33,230 bases of DNA from Clostridia bacterium (GCA_017504625.1 JAFVQU010000010.1:1-33230), one strand, 5' to 3'; positions 16,663-24,147 are shown, counted from the stretch's first letter. Translations and numbers: made by a program. The notes: a model not told the origin generated them from the letters alone.

Positions 16663-17718
16663 TTATAATCCCTTTTCAAATATGCCCTCAAGCTCGCTTA
16701 CGTCTACCTTGTATATCTGCGAATTACCGATGCCGAAGGGAATAATGAGCGATATCTTATCTCCGCTGCGTTTCTTGTCTGAAAGCGCGGCTTCGTCAAG
16801 TGAATGAGCGTCAAAATCACAGCTTGTGGGAAGCTGGTACGCCGAGAGAATGTCAAGAATTTCGACAAGATCGGAGTCGGGGCAAAGTCCCATTTTGTTT
16901 GCCGCGCGGGAGATTATCGCCATACCGATAGCAACCGCGCTTCCGTGTGAAACCTCATAATTTGAAAGGGCTTCTATCGAGTGCGCCGCCGTGTGACCGA
17001 GGTTTAACAGCTGGCGGATTCCGACATCTCTTTCATCGGCGTTGACCACGTCGCGCTTGTCGCGTACGCAGTTTTCGATAACGTCCTCAAGCTGTTCCTT
17101 TATTGGCGTCGTCCTAAGCTTGTCGAAGAGGGGGCGGTCACTTATGATCCCGTATTTTATGACCTCGGCACATCCGTCGTTGAATATATTGTCGGGCAGA
17201 GTGTCAAGTGTTTCGCAGTCACAGATGACGAGCGAGGGTTGATAGAATGCGCCGACAAGGTTTTTGCCCTCGGGAATGTCAATTGCGGTCTTACCGCCGA
17301 CTGACGAGTCCACCATAGCGAGAAGCGTGGTTGGTATCTGGATAAAGTTCACTCCGCGAAGATACGTTGCCGCGCAAAAGCCCGCAAGGTCGCCGACAAC
17401 TCCGCCTCCAAGAGCGAAAATACAATCGGCGCGGGTTATATTGTTCTTTGCGAGAAATGAGAGAAAAGCGAGATAATTCTCGGCGCATTTTGATCCCTCT
17501 CCTGCGGGAATAACGTAGGAAACCGCCGAAAAGCCCGCCGACTGAAGTGATTTTTCAAGCCTTTCAAGATAAAGCGGCGCGACGTTTGAATCGGTAAGTA
17601 TCGCCGCCGCGCAAGGCGTTTTCAGTACCTCTGCCGCCAATTCTCCCGATTTGTCGAGTATTCCCTTGTCAATGATAATATCGTAAACGCGCGAGGCGTT
17701 AACAGCTACTTTTTTCAT
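16663..17718 (-). CDS. aroB: 3-dehydroquinate synthase
   Basis: Second shikimate step, cyclising DAHP to 3-dehydroquinate with NAD and a divalent metal; 351 residues. The start at 17718 has AGGAG 5 bases upstream; an in-frame ATG at 17736 lies in the tyrA-aroB junction without a site. Motifs: PAGEGSKC, the glycine-rich ALGGGVVGDLAGFCAATYLRGV-type NAD loop, DSSVGGKTAID, metal ligand Glu in GCAEVIKYG, and His in NLGHTAAHSIE and SHGSAVAIGM. It lies between tyrA and aroA. Confidence 0.96.
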   Translation of the reverse strand: MKKVAVNASRVYDIIIDKGILDKSGELAAEVLKTPCAAAILTDSNVAPLYLERLEKSLQSAGFSAVSYVIPAGEGSKCAENYLAFLSFLAKNNITRADCIFALGGGVVGDLAGFCAATYLRGVNFIQIPTTLLAMVDSSVGGKTAIDIPEGKNLVGAFYQPSLVICDCETLDTLPDNIFNDGCAEVIKYGIISDRPLFDKLRTTPIKEQLEDVIENCVRDKRDVVNADERDVGIRQLLNLGHTAAHSIEALSNYEVSHGSAVAIGMAIISRAANKMGLCPDSDLVEILDILSAYQLPTSCDFDAHSLDEAALSDKKRSGDKISLIIPFGIGNSQIYKVDVSELEGIFEKGL

Positions 17719-17738
17719 TTTGACTCCTAAAATCAAAT

Positions 17739-18587
17739 TTATCCGTCGATCTCTTCCTTGGCGATTCTACCTGCCTTGAGTATTTCCTGCATTTTTTCCT
17801 TGTCGCCTGACTCAAGCGCGTCGCGATATTCGCTAAGTGAGGAGATTATCTCGTCGATCTCGTAAAGCAAAGGCTCCTTGTTTTCAAAGAAAAGCTCTGT
17901 CCACATTTTTTCGTTGAGCCACGCCACTCTCGTCATATCCTTGTAGCTGCCCGCCGAAAATCCCTTGTGATTTTTAGCGGTCGGGCTTTTTACGTATGCG
18001 TTTGAAACTACGTGGGCAAGCTGTGAGGTGAAGGCGATCATTCTGTCGTGCTCGTCTGCCGTCGTGAACGAAAACTTGCCAAAGCCTGCGGGCTCAAGAA
18101 GCTTTTTTATATGTTCAAAGAGCGCGATATCGTCAAATCTCGGAGGAACGATAACCATAGGCGCGCCCTTGAACATAGTTGATCTTGAATATTTATATCC
18201 CGAAAAGTGCGTACCCGCCATAGGATGCCCGCCAACGAAGGTAAAGCCGTATTTCTCCGCAAGAGCAAAGCCTGTGCGGCATATTTCCTTTTTCGTTCCG
18301 CAAAGGTCGATCATAAACGCGCTCTTTTTGACGAGCGGCGCGATCTCTTCCATATATTCGATGCTCGATACGGGATAGAGTCCGACGAAGATAAGATCGC
18401 ACTCGGGAATTGTGCTTTCGTCAAGCTTGCCGTCAAGAACGCCCTGCAAAATAGCGAAATCGGTTATTGACTTACTTCTGTTGTATCCGTATATCTCGTA
18501 GCCGAGATCGTTTGCGACAGAAAATTCTCTGTACGCCTTTGCCATCGAGCCACCGATAAGACCGAGACCGACAATTCCTATTTTCAT
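17739..18587 (-). CDS. tyrA: Prephenate dehydrogenase
   Basis: Oxidative decarboxylation of prephenate to 4-hydroxyphenylpyruvate, the tyrosine branch; 282 residues. The N-terminal Rossmann fold has IGIVGLGLIGGSMAKAY, and the substrate region has FVGGHPMAGTHFSGYKYS with the catalytic His. There is no chorismate mutase or ACT domain, so prephenate must come from PheA in the same operon and feedback control is not evident in this chain. GGAGC lies 5 bases before the ATG. Arogenate specificity cannot be excluded from sequence. Confidence 0.93.
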   Translation of the reverse strand: MKIGIVGLGLIGGSMAKAYREFSVANDLGYEIYGYNRSKSITDFAILQGVLDGKLDESTIPECDLIFVGLYPVSSIEYMEEIAPLVKKSAFMIDLCGTKKEICRTGFALAEKYGFTFVGGHPMAGTHFSGYKYSRSTMFKGAPMVIVPPRFDDIALFEHIKKLLEPAGFGKFSFTTADEHDRMIAFTSQLAHVVSNAYVKSPTAKNHKGFSAGSYKDMTRVAWLNEKMWTELFFENKEPLLYEIDEIISSLSEYRDALESGDKEKMQEILKAGRIAKEEIDG

Positions 18588-18630
18588 AATAAGCTCCGTG
18601 ATTTGTATTTAAGAGTTGCGTCTGAAAAAA

Positions 18631-19629
18631 TCAGATCTCTCTTATATGATTTACGCTCTTCATGACCTCGTCAAACTGAGCGGGTGTGAGTGATTGCGCG
18701 CCATCGCAAAGGGCGGCCTTGGGGTTGTTGTGTACCTCGATCATAAGTCCGTGCGCGCCGCACGCGGTTGCCGCGAGAGCCATAGGCTTTACAAGTCTTG
18801 CAGAGCCTGTCGCGTGGCTCGGGTCAACGATTACGGGGAGATGAGTAAGCTCCTTAAGCACGGGGATAGCTGAAAGATCAAGCACGTTTCTTGTATACTG
18901 CGAATCGTACGAGCGGATTCCGCGCTCGCAGAGAATGATATTCTCGTTTCCGCCCGCCATAATGTACTCGGCGGACATAAGCCACTCCTTGATAGTTGCG
19001 GAAAGTCCCCGCTTGAGAAGAATAGGCTTTTTCGTTCTTCCAAGCTCCTTGAGCAGCTCAAAATTCTGCATATTGCGCGCGCCGACCTGGATAACGTCAA
19101 CCTCCTCGAAAAGAGGCAAGTGATTGGCGTTCATTATCTCGGTAACGATGGGCAATCCGGTTTCCTTCTTGGCGTGAAGGAGGATTTCAATACCGTCTGC
19201 TTTAAGTCCTTGGAAATCGTAGGGTGAGGTTCTCGGCTTGAACGCGCCGCCGCGGAGCATCGTCGCACCCGCCGCCTTGACCGCTTTTGCTATCTCAAGC
19301 ACCTGCTCCTCGCTTTCAACCGAGCAAGGCCCGGCCATCACGGCGAAGATATCGCCGCCCACGCTCGTATCTCCCACCTTAACGACCGAATTGTCGGGGT
19401 GGAACTTTCTGTTTGCGCTCTTAAAGGGCTCTGATATGCGCTTGACCGACTCAACTATGTCAAGACTGCGAAGCAGATCCTCGTCGACTCTTGAGGTGTC
19501 GCCGACAAGACCTACGATGGTCTGATAATCTCCGCGCGAGAGGTGGACGGTAAGTCCGAGCGATTCTATCCAATTAAGCAAGCCCTCAAGCTGCTTTTCA
19601 CTTGTTCCGTTTTTGAGTACTGCGATCAT
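18631..19629 (-). CDS. aroF: 3-deoxy-7-phosphoheptulonate synthase (DAHP synthase, type I beta)
   Basis: First committed step of the aromatic pathway, from PEP and erythrose 4-phosphate; 332 residues. Residues 1 to about 70 are a ferredoxin-like regulatory domain (MIAVLKNGTSE...GLTVHLSRGDYQTIVGLVGD) like that of the Thermotoga-type enzyme, which mediates aromatic amino acid inhibition. The TIM barrel has MAGPCSVES with a metal-binding Cys, RGGAFKPRTSPYDFQG, IQVGARNMQN, LKRGLSATIKEW and VDPSHATGS. AGGAAGGA lies about 11 bases before the ATG. It is the first structural gene after the leader peptide and attenuator. Confidence 0.96.
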   Translation of the reverse strand: MIAVLKNGTSEKQLEGLLNWIESLGLTVHLSRGDYQTIVGLVGDTSRVDEDLLRSLDIVESVKRISEPFKSANRKFHPDNSVVKVGDTSVGGDIFAVMAGPCSVESEEQVLEIAKAVKAAGATMLRGGAFKPRTSPYDFQGLKADGIEILLHAKKETGLPIVTEIMNANHLPLFEEVDVIQVGARNMQNFELLKELGRTKKPILLKRGLSATIKEWLMSAEYIMAGGNENIILCERGIRSYDSQYTRNVLDLSAIPVLKELTHLPVIVDPSHATGSARLVKPMALAATACGAHGLMIEVHNNPKAALCDGAQSLTPAQFDEVMKSVNHIREI

Positions 19630-19651
19630 TTTGTTAAAATTCCTTCCTGAT

Positions 19652-19699
19652 AAATAAAAACAGACACCCGGCAGAGCGATCTTGCCTGCGAAGTGTCCG
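19652..19699 (-). terminator. Attenuator terminator in the aro operon leader
   Basis: On the minus strand, CGGACAC (19699-19693) pairs with GTGTCTG (19667-19661), with an inner GGCA/TGCC stem (19686-19683 with 19673-19670), followed at once by TTTTTATTT (19660-19652). It lies between the leader peptide and aroF, where a conditional terminator is expected. Confidence 0.8.
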
Positions 19700-19769
19700 G
19701 TAAATATATTACACCGTTGTCGGAAAAAGCTCCGTTTTCATCTGCACAGCAAAAATCACCTTTATTATA

Positions 19770-19829
19770 TTACGCCGCGTAATAATAATAAAAGTAACGG
19801 TATGCAAATACGAAAGCCGATGCGAACAT
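19770..19829 (-). CDS. Phe/Tyr-rich leader peptide of the aro operon
   Basis: A 19-codon ORF reading MFASAFVFAYRYFYYYYAA, then TAA. Ten of 19 residues are Phe (4) or Tyr (6), including YFYYYY in succession. It has a good site, AAGGA 7 bases before the ATG at 19829, and begins about 26 bases after the predicted transcription start. About 70 bases separate its stop from the attenuator hairpin. The composition, place and terminator match ribosome-mediated attenuation leaders such as enterobacterial pheL: scarcity of charged tRNA-Phe or tRNA-Tyr would stall the ribosome and allow read-through into aroF. The mechanism is inferred; the antiterminator pairing (perhaps GGTGT upstream with ACACT of the terminator arm) is not certain. 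Confidence 0.85.
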   Translation of the reverse strand: MFASAFVFAYRYFYYYYAA

Positions 19830-19861
19830 GAATTTGTCCTTCTTTCCTTTAGTATATTAAC

Positions 19862-19890
19862 ATTTTAGCACCATAAAAGTGCTTTGTCAA
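19862..19890 (-). promoter_or_regulatory. Predicted sigma-A promoter of the aro operon, with an internal inverted repeat
   Basis: On the minus strand: perfect -35 TTGACA (19890-19885), a 17-base spacer, and -10 TAAAAT (19867-19862) with an upstream TGC. The spacer holds inverted arms AGCAC/GTGCT (19883-19879 and 19871-19867), a possible operator. The predicted start is near 19855, giving a leader of about 225 nt. Confidence 0.85.
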
Positions 19891-19923
19891 GATAAAGTTC
19901 CAAAAAAGTAGCAATAAATAATA

Positions 19924-19962
19924 AAAAGTCGAAGACTTTTTTGAAAAAAGTCCTCGACTTTT
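19924..19962 (-). terminator. Terminator of the zinc uptake operon
   Basis: A 19-bp stem (one G-U pair) with a one-base loop: AAAAGTCGAGGACTTTTTT against AAAAAAGTCTTCGACTTTT on the minus strand, then a T-rich tail. It lies 6 bases past the lipoprotein stop and insulates the aro promoter. Confidence 0.9.
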
Positions 19963-19968
19963 GTGTTT

Positions 19969-20751
19969 TTACTTAAATACGCACTCTACCTTGTTTACGG
20001 CATCGACCTCTATGCAGGCGTAAGGAGTTCCGTTTTCAAGATAAAAGCTCAGCGTTCCTATGACCTCGACGGGATTTACGAGATTGCCGCTTACCGTCGG
20101 GAAGCTTATCGTTCCGCTGTCATCGTGAAGCTCAATATACCAGGTCTGATATCCGTCGCCGTTAAGCCCCAAAAGGTAGGCATATCCGCTTTGATTTGCA
20201 AGATGACCGAAAATGCGGATCTTTTTTCCTGCGGATGCGCTCGTTTCATAATTGGAAACGAACTCGGCTATATATGCCTCAAGCTCGGATGCGTTCATTG
20301 TGAGCGTGTCAACGTCGTACTCGGCCTCGTTTGTAACGCTGCTCGCCCAATCGTAAAGGTCAATGTATCCGTCGGAGGTAAAGGTGCCGACGAAGGTGAC
20401 GTCTGAGCCGTTGACGGGATATTTTCCGTCCTCTGCGCGCACCTCGTAGGATGCGTTGCAGCAGCCGGTCGGGTCAAGACCGAGCATAATGTGCTTGACC
20501 ACCTTGTTCTGATCAAAATTATAAACGACGGATCCCAACGCGTCGATCTTTATATTCTGCCCCTGATAATTTTCGGGATTGATCATAAACTCGCATATCG
20601 TTCCGTACGGATCGTTAAGAAGCGAATAGTCAACCACGTTTTCAAGGGGCGGCTTTGTTAGCTCGTTATTGCCCGAGCCGTTTTCGGAGCAGCCTGCAAA
20701 AAGCGAAATTGAGAGAACGGCGCATAATGCCAATAAAAATATCTTTTTCAT
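19969..20751 (-). CDS. Lipoprotein of the zinc uptake operon, OB-fold/DUF1980-like
   Basis: A 260-residue lipoprotein of unknown function. The ATG at 20751 was chosen because GAGG lies 8 bases upstream and the protein then opens with a clean signal: KK, a hydrophobic core and SLFAGC with Cys21. The mature part seems to have two beta-rich modules. The first has ENYQGQNIKIDALGSV and LGLDPTGCCNASYEV, which resembles the CCxA motif of DUF1980/YcgQ-type proteins; the second has GKKIRIFGHLANQSG and VIGTLSFYLENG. It begins 8 bases past the znuB stop and is the last gene before the operon terminator, so a role in metal handling at the membrane is plausible but unproven. Confidence 0.7.
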   Translation of the reverse strand: MKKIFLLALCAVLSISLFAGCSENGSGNNELTKPPLENVVDYSLLNDPYGTICEFMINPENYQGQNIKIDALGSVVYNFDQNKVVKHIMLGLDPTGCCNASYEVRAEDGKYPVNGSDVTFVGTFTSDGYIDLYDWASSVTNEAEYDVDTLTMNASELEAYIAEFVSNYETSASAGKKIRIFGHLANQSGYAYLLGLNGDGYQTWYIELHDDSGTISFPTVSGNLVNPVEVIGTLSFYLENGTPYACIEVDAVNKVECVFK

Positions 20752-20761
20752 CGTCCGCACC

Positions 20762-21601
20762 TCAATTTCTCTTAAGTATCGCGCCGATAAGCGAGAAAAG
20801 TCCGAATGCGGCAACGTCCGCAACGACGATGGTCGATCCTACGGGAGTTTTCACCGCGAGAGATACAAGCACGCCGATAATAGCACACGCGATAGAAATT
20901 ACCGACGCGCAGATGATAACGCTCCTAAAGGTCTTGAAAACTCGCATAGCAGAAAGAGCGGGGAAGGTGATAAGCGCGGAAATAAGCAGCGCGCCGACCA
21001 TATTCATCGAAACGACGATGATAACGCCCGTGATGACGGCGATGAGAGTGTTGTAGACCTCGGCGCGCGTTCCCGTAGCGCGAGAGAAGCTCTCGTCAAA
21101 GGTGATGGCGAATATTTTGTTGTAAAAGAAAATAAAAATGAACAAAACGAGGGCGGAGAGGATAGCGCATATCGCGACGTCCTGCTTGTTGATGCCGAGA
21201 ATTCCCTGACCGAAGAGGTTTGTGCAGGCGTCACCGCTGATGCTTGAGCTCTTGCCGGGGAAAAGGTTCATTATAAGGTAACCGAAGGCAAGCGAGCCTG
21301 CCGAAACCATTGCGATCGCCGCGTCACCCTGGATCTTGGTGTTCGAGCGGATCTTCAGAAGAAGAACTGCCGCAAGCACGGTTATGGGCAGGGAAACGTA
21401 TATGGGGGTCACAAGTCCCATTGCGGTAGCAATTGCCGCCGCGCCAAAGGTAACGTGTGACAAGCCGTCGCCGATCATTGAAAATCTTTTAAGCACGAGG
21501 GTTACGCCGAGAAGCGCCGCGCAAAGAGAAATAAGAAGTAGCGCAAGCGTCGCGTATCTTATCGTCGGGAAGTTCTGGAAATAGAAAATGATCTTAGCCA
21601 T
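20762..21601 (-). CDS. znuB: Zinc ABC transporter permease ZnuB
   Basis: Membrane permease of the ABC-3 family, 279 residues, with about eight hydrophobic segments. Family features include FSMIGDGLSHVTFGAAAIA early on, GDAAIAMVSAGSLAFGYLI in the middle, and NMVGALLISALITFPALSA near the C-terminus, all typical of ZnuB/AdcB/MntB. It overlaps znuC by eight bases. Zinc rather than manganese is favoured by the His-rich loop of the partner ZnuA. Confidence 0.94.
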   Translation of the reverse strand: MAKIIFYFQNFPTIRYATLALLLISLCAALLGVTLVLKRFSMIGDGLSHVTFGAAAIATAMGLVTPIYVSLPITVLAAVLLLKIRSNTKIQGDAAIAMVSAGSLAFGYLIMNLFPGKSSSISGDACTNLFGQGILGINKQDVAICAILSALVLFIFIFFYNKIFAITFDESFSRATGTRAEVYNTLIAVITGVIIVVSMNMVGALLISALITFPALSAMRVFKTFRSVIICASVISIACAIIGVLVSLAVKTPVGSTIVVADVAAFGLFSLIGAILKRN

Positions 21602-22304
21602 TTTTTCTGCCTCCCTTCAAAAACGCGATACCGGCATCGCTTGAAAGGTAGTCCTCGGTAGTGCCGAAAAACTTTGGTGTGTGCGCCACGTGAAGAATGT
21701 GGGTCGAATATTTGATAGCTGCCTCGATATCGTGCGAAACCATAATTACGGTGACTCCCGATCTGTTGAGATCCTTGATGATCTCGTACATATCGGCTGT
21801 GACCTTGGGATCAAGTCCCGCTACGGGCTCGTCAAGTAAAATAAGCTTTGAAGAGGCGCAAAGTGCGCGGGCAAGCAGAACTCTTTGCTGCTGGCCGCCC
21901 GACAGCTCGCGGTAGCATCTTTTCTGAAGATGCGTGATTCCGAGAAGCTCCATATTGTCCCTTGCGCTCTTTTTCTGCTTTGCGGTGTAGAATGGAGCAA
22001 GTCCCGACCTGTTAAGGCAGCCTGAAAGCACGACCTCGTAAACCGACGCGGGAAAGTCCTTTTGAGCCGCAGTCTGCTGCGGAAGATATCCTATCTCGTT
22101 TTTTCGAAGGCCGTCACCGTAAGTAAGATAGCCCGACATGGGAGATTGCAAACGGAGGATGGTTCTGATCAGTGTGCTCTTGCCGGAGCCGTTTTCACCG
22201 ACTATGCAAAGATAGTTGCCTTGCTCTAAACAAAAAGTTAAATTTTCAACTATGGGTTTATTTTCATATCCTAAAACCACGTTTTCACAGCTTATAAGTG
22301 CCAT
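21594..22304 (-). CDS. znuC: Zinc ABC transporter ATPase ZnuC
   Basis: ATPase of the zinc importer, 236 residues. Walker A is GENGSGKST at 36-44, the Q-loop is GYLPQQ, the signature is LSGGQQQR and Walker B is LILLDEPVAGLDP, followed by the switch His in VSHDIEAA. Its ATG overlaps the znuA stop by one base (TAATG), and its end overlaps znuB by eight bases, so all three are translationally coupled. Confidence 0.94.
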   Translation of the reverse strand: MALISCENVVLGYENKPIVENLTFCLEQGNYLCIVGENGSGKSTLIRTILRLQSPMSGYLTYGDGLRKNEIGYLPQQTAAQKDFPASVYEVVLSGCLNRSGLAPFYTAKQKKSARDNMELLGITHLQKRCYRELSGGQQQRVLLARALCASSKLILLDEPVAGLDPKVTADMYEIIKDLNRSGVTVIMVSHDIEAAIKYSTHILHVAHTPKFFGTTEDYLSSDAGIAFLKGGRKNG

Positions 22305-23302
22305 TAACTCAACGCCTCCTTCAAAATATTGAGGTTTTGAGTCATTATTTCAATATAGTCAGCACCCGCTTTAATATCGGCGCGGGTTACAGATTGCATC
22401 GAATTTATCTCAAGTATCTGACAGCCGGTTTCGTTTGCGATAGCCTCTGCAAGCGATTTGTTGCTGCCCTCAATTGTAATAACGTATTTAAGGTTATTGT
22501 TCTTAACCGCGTTGATAAGATTTACCTGAGTTTCAAAGCTCGCGTTTACCTCGGTAGAACAACCGCTGAAAGCCGCCTTGTACGGAATTAAGTAGTCGTG
22601 CATAAGATAAACAAAGGGGAATCTATCTGCAAAAACGAGAAGATTTACCGACATGTTATCTGCCGCGGAGGCGTACTTTTCGTCAAGATCGTTGAGCCTT
22701 GCCACGTAGGTCTTTGCGTTTGATTCGTATTCGGTCGCACCCTTAGGATCCTTTTGCGTAAAGGCATTTCTTATGGTTTCAACCATCTTGATGACGTTCT
22801 TGGGCGAGCTCCAGATATGCTCGTCGCCCGCGTGCGTGTGACCGTCGTGACCGTGTTCGTCCTCATGCTCGTGGCTATGCTCTGCGTGATCGTGATCTTG
22901 CCAATTGTTTTCAAGCTCTGCGTGGATGATATCTATGCTGTCCATAAGGCAAACCGTTATAAGATCGGTGTTTCCCGATGCCGCGATAGCGTCGGAAACC
23001 CATTTTTCGTCCGATTCGCCGCCAATGTAGATGAAAACGTCGGCTTTTGCCAACGCTTCAAGCGTTGCAGACGTGGGGGTGTAGTTGTGGAGATCTGCTC
23101 CGTTATCCTGGAGGAGTGTTGCGGTTATTCTGTCGCCGCCAACCTCTCTTGCAAATTCAAAGGGGGCGAAAATGGTGCAAAGCACCTGAAGCTCGCCATC
23201 TCCCTCGCTGTAAAGCTCGTTTTCCTTGCACGATACCGCAAAAAGCGATATTGTTGAGAGAATAAGGGTAAATGCCAGAAGGCATGCTAATTTTTTCTTC
23301 AT
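22304..23302 (-). CDS. znuA: Zinc-binding lipoprotein ZnuA
   Basis: Extracytoplasmic zinc-binding protein, 332 residues from the ATG at 23302 (AAAGGAC 7 bases upstream; the frame extends further up without a good site). Residues 1-25 are a lipoprotein signal ending FAVSC. The first zinc His is H72 in NGADLHNYTPT. Residues 137-157 form a His/Glu/Asp-rich loop (HDHAEHSHEHEDEHGHDGH), the mark of zinc-specific binding proteins, followed by H162 in DEHIWSSPKN and later the His of MHDYLIPYKAAFSG. It heads the coupled znuACB block and lies 49 bases after the small membrane protein gene. Confidence 0.94.
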   Translation of the reverse strand: MKKKLACLLAFTLILSTISLFAVSCKENELYSEGDGELQVLCTIFAPFEFAREVGGDRITATLLQDNGADLHNYTPTSATLEALAKADVFIYIGGESDEKWVSDAIAASGNTDLITVCLMDSIDIIHAELENNWQDHDHAEHSHEHEDEHGHDGHTHAGDEHIWSSPKNVIKMVETIRNAFTQKDPKGATEYESNAKTYVARLNDLDEKYASAADNMSVNLLVFADRFPFVYLMHDYLIPYKAAFSGCSTEVNASFETQVNLINAVKNNNLKYVITIEGSNKSLAEAIANETGCQILEINSMQSVTRADIKAGADYIEIMTQNLNILKEALS

Positions 23303-23351
23303 TATTTTTGTCCTTTCCTGTGTATTGATGCCCGAAAAAAGTCTGACGGTA

Positions 23352-23633
23352 TCAACACAGCATGGGGAAAGACCTTGTTGTGAGTCTGAATGTTGGCGAA
23401 TGCGCCCTCCTTTCGTCGATTTTTGCGCAGGCTGTAACTGTAAATGCGACCAGGACGGGCAAAATTGCCTTCGAGAGAATATCTCCGAACGCGCAAAGCG
23501 CGCAGGTAAGCTCGTCACAGGTCGATTGTGTGTCGTGCGTGGGCGTTATGTCGTGCCACGCGACCGCAAAAATCGATAAAAGCAGAAGAATAAGCGCAAA
23601 ATAAGCCATTGATCTTCTGATTCTTGTGTTCAT
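23352..23633 (-). CDS. Small membrane protein with an outward-facing His/Cys loop, first gene of the zinc operon
   Basis: A 93-residue protein I do not recognise. The ATG at 23633 follows AAGGAAA at about 8 bases; a longer frame upstream runs through the promoter and is rejected. There are two membrane segments, about 9-25 and 55-72. Positive charges at the N-terminus (RIRRS) and after segment 2 (KIDERR) place both ends inside, so the loop WHDITPTHDTQSTCDELTCALC, somewhat over 20 residues with two His and three Cys, faces outward. That loop looks able to bind metal, and the gene lies between the operon's likely promoter and znuA. A role in zinc capture or sensing is inferred from this only. 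Confidence 0.65.
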   Translation of the reverse strand: MNTRIRRSMAYFALILLLLSIFAVAWHDITPTHDTQSTCDELTCALCAFGDILSKAILPVLVAFTVTACAKIDERRAHSPTFRLTTRSFPMLC

Positions 23634-23659
23634 AATATGTTTCCTTATGTAAAATAAAC

Positions 23660-23693
23660 AAGTGTAATTGTACTGTATAAGTGTATTGTAGCA
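23660..23693 (-). promoter_or_regulatory. Likely promoter and operator region of the zinc operon
   Basis: On the minus strand an extended -10, TGCTACAAT, lies at 23693-23685, without a good -35. It overlaps one copy of a direct repeat (23679-23690); the other copy is at 23660-23672 (AAGTGTAATTGTA versus AAGTGTATTGTA on the plus strand). Repeats over a start site suggest repressor binding, as by Zur, but they do not match the Bacillus Zur box. Confidence 0.4.
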
Positions 23694-23842
23694 CACCTTT
23701 TTAACAAAACATAATAAAAAATGTAAATTAGGTGTGAACTGCGTCAAAATCACGAAAAATGTAAAAAACTGTAAAAAAGAGCGTAAAACGCGGCTTTTGG
23801 GGATCAGAAATCGACGTCAAAACATTAATTTTGATTAAAAAC

Positions 23843-23871
23843 TTGATTTTTGGAAATAAAGGTGCTATAAT
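23843..23871 (+). promoter_or_regulatory. Predicted sigma-A promoter with no clear gene behind it
   Basis: -35 TTGATT at 23843-23848, a 17-base spacer, and perfect -10 TATAAT at 23866-23871 with an upstream TGC (extended -10). It drives transcription of a stretch without a convincing ORF. Confidence 0.7.
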
Positions 23872-23877
23872 ACCAAT

Positions 23878-24015
23878 TTGTGAGGTTTTAAAGGGTAATT
23901 TTAAAGTCGCTCAAAAAAGACGTGATCTTGAAATTCCTTTTACCGTATGGTTTGCCGTCTTTTTGCACCACCTGCATCCTTGTTGGCTGCGAAAAGCCGA
24001 GCGAAAACTATCATT
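23878..24015 (+). ncRNA. Candidate small structured RNA, family unknown
   Basis: Behind the promoter at 23843-23871, three helices can be nested: TCGCTC (23907-23912) with GAGCGA (23999-24004); AAAAAGACG (23914-23922) with CGTCTTTTT (23956-23964); GGCT (23985-23988) with AGCC (23995-23998). All are perfect Watson-Crick. A T-rich tract follows. I recognise no family. The 3' end and boundaries are guesses. A 77-codon frame crossing this region starts upstream of the promoter elements and looks non-coding. Confidence 0.45.
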
Positions 24016-24112
24016 TTTATTTATATATATATGCACGGCGAATAGCAATAAAATATCTGAATGATAAGAAATGGTAATTTGTTAACAAATTGTAAATTAC
24101 ACCTGTGTTTAG

Positions 24113-24141
24113 TTGACAATGTATATGAGTTGTGCTATAAT
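24113..24141 (+). promoter_or_regulatory. Consensus sigma-A promoter of the structured RNA
   Basis: Perfect -35 TTGACA at 24113-24118, exactly 17 bases, perfect -10 TATAAT at 24136-24141, plus TGC before the -10. Such full matches are usual for abundant RNAs. The predicted start is near 24148. It may also feed the surface-protein genes at 24466. Confidence 0.9.
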
Positions 24142-24147
24142 TCCTAC

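Noticed and set aside
19640-19855. A T-box riboswitch ahead of the aro operon
   Set aside because: The conserved T-box sequence (AGGGTGGNACCGCG) and specifier-loop layout are absent; a leader peptide with Phe/Tyr codons explains the region better.
23660-23693. A Bacillus-type Zur box at the zinc operon
   Set aside because: The direct repeats do not match that consensus inverted repeat; only an unspecified operator is supported.
23831-24064. A 77-codon plus-strand frame
   Set aside because: Its start lies upstream of the -35 and -10 elements of the promoter that would have to transcribe it, it has no ribosome binding site, and it overlaps the helices of the candidate RNA.
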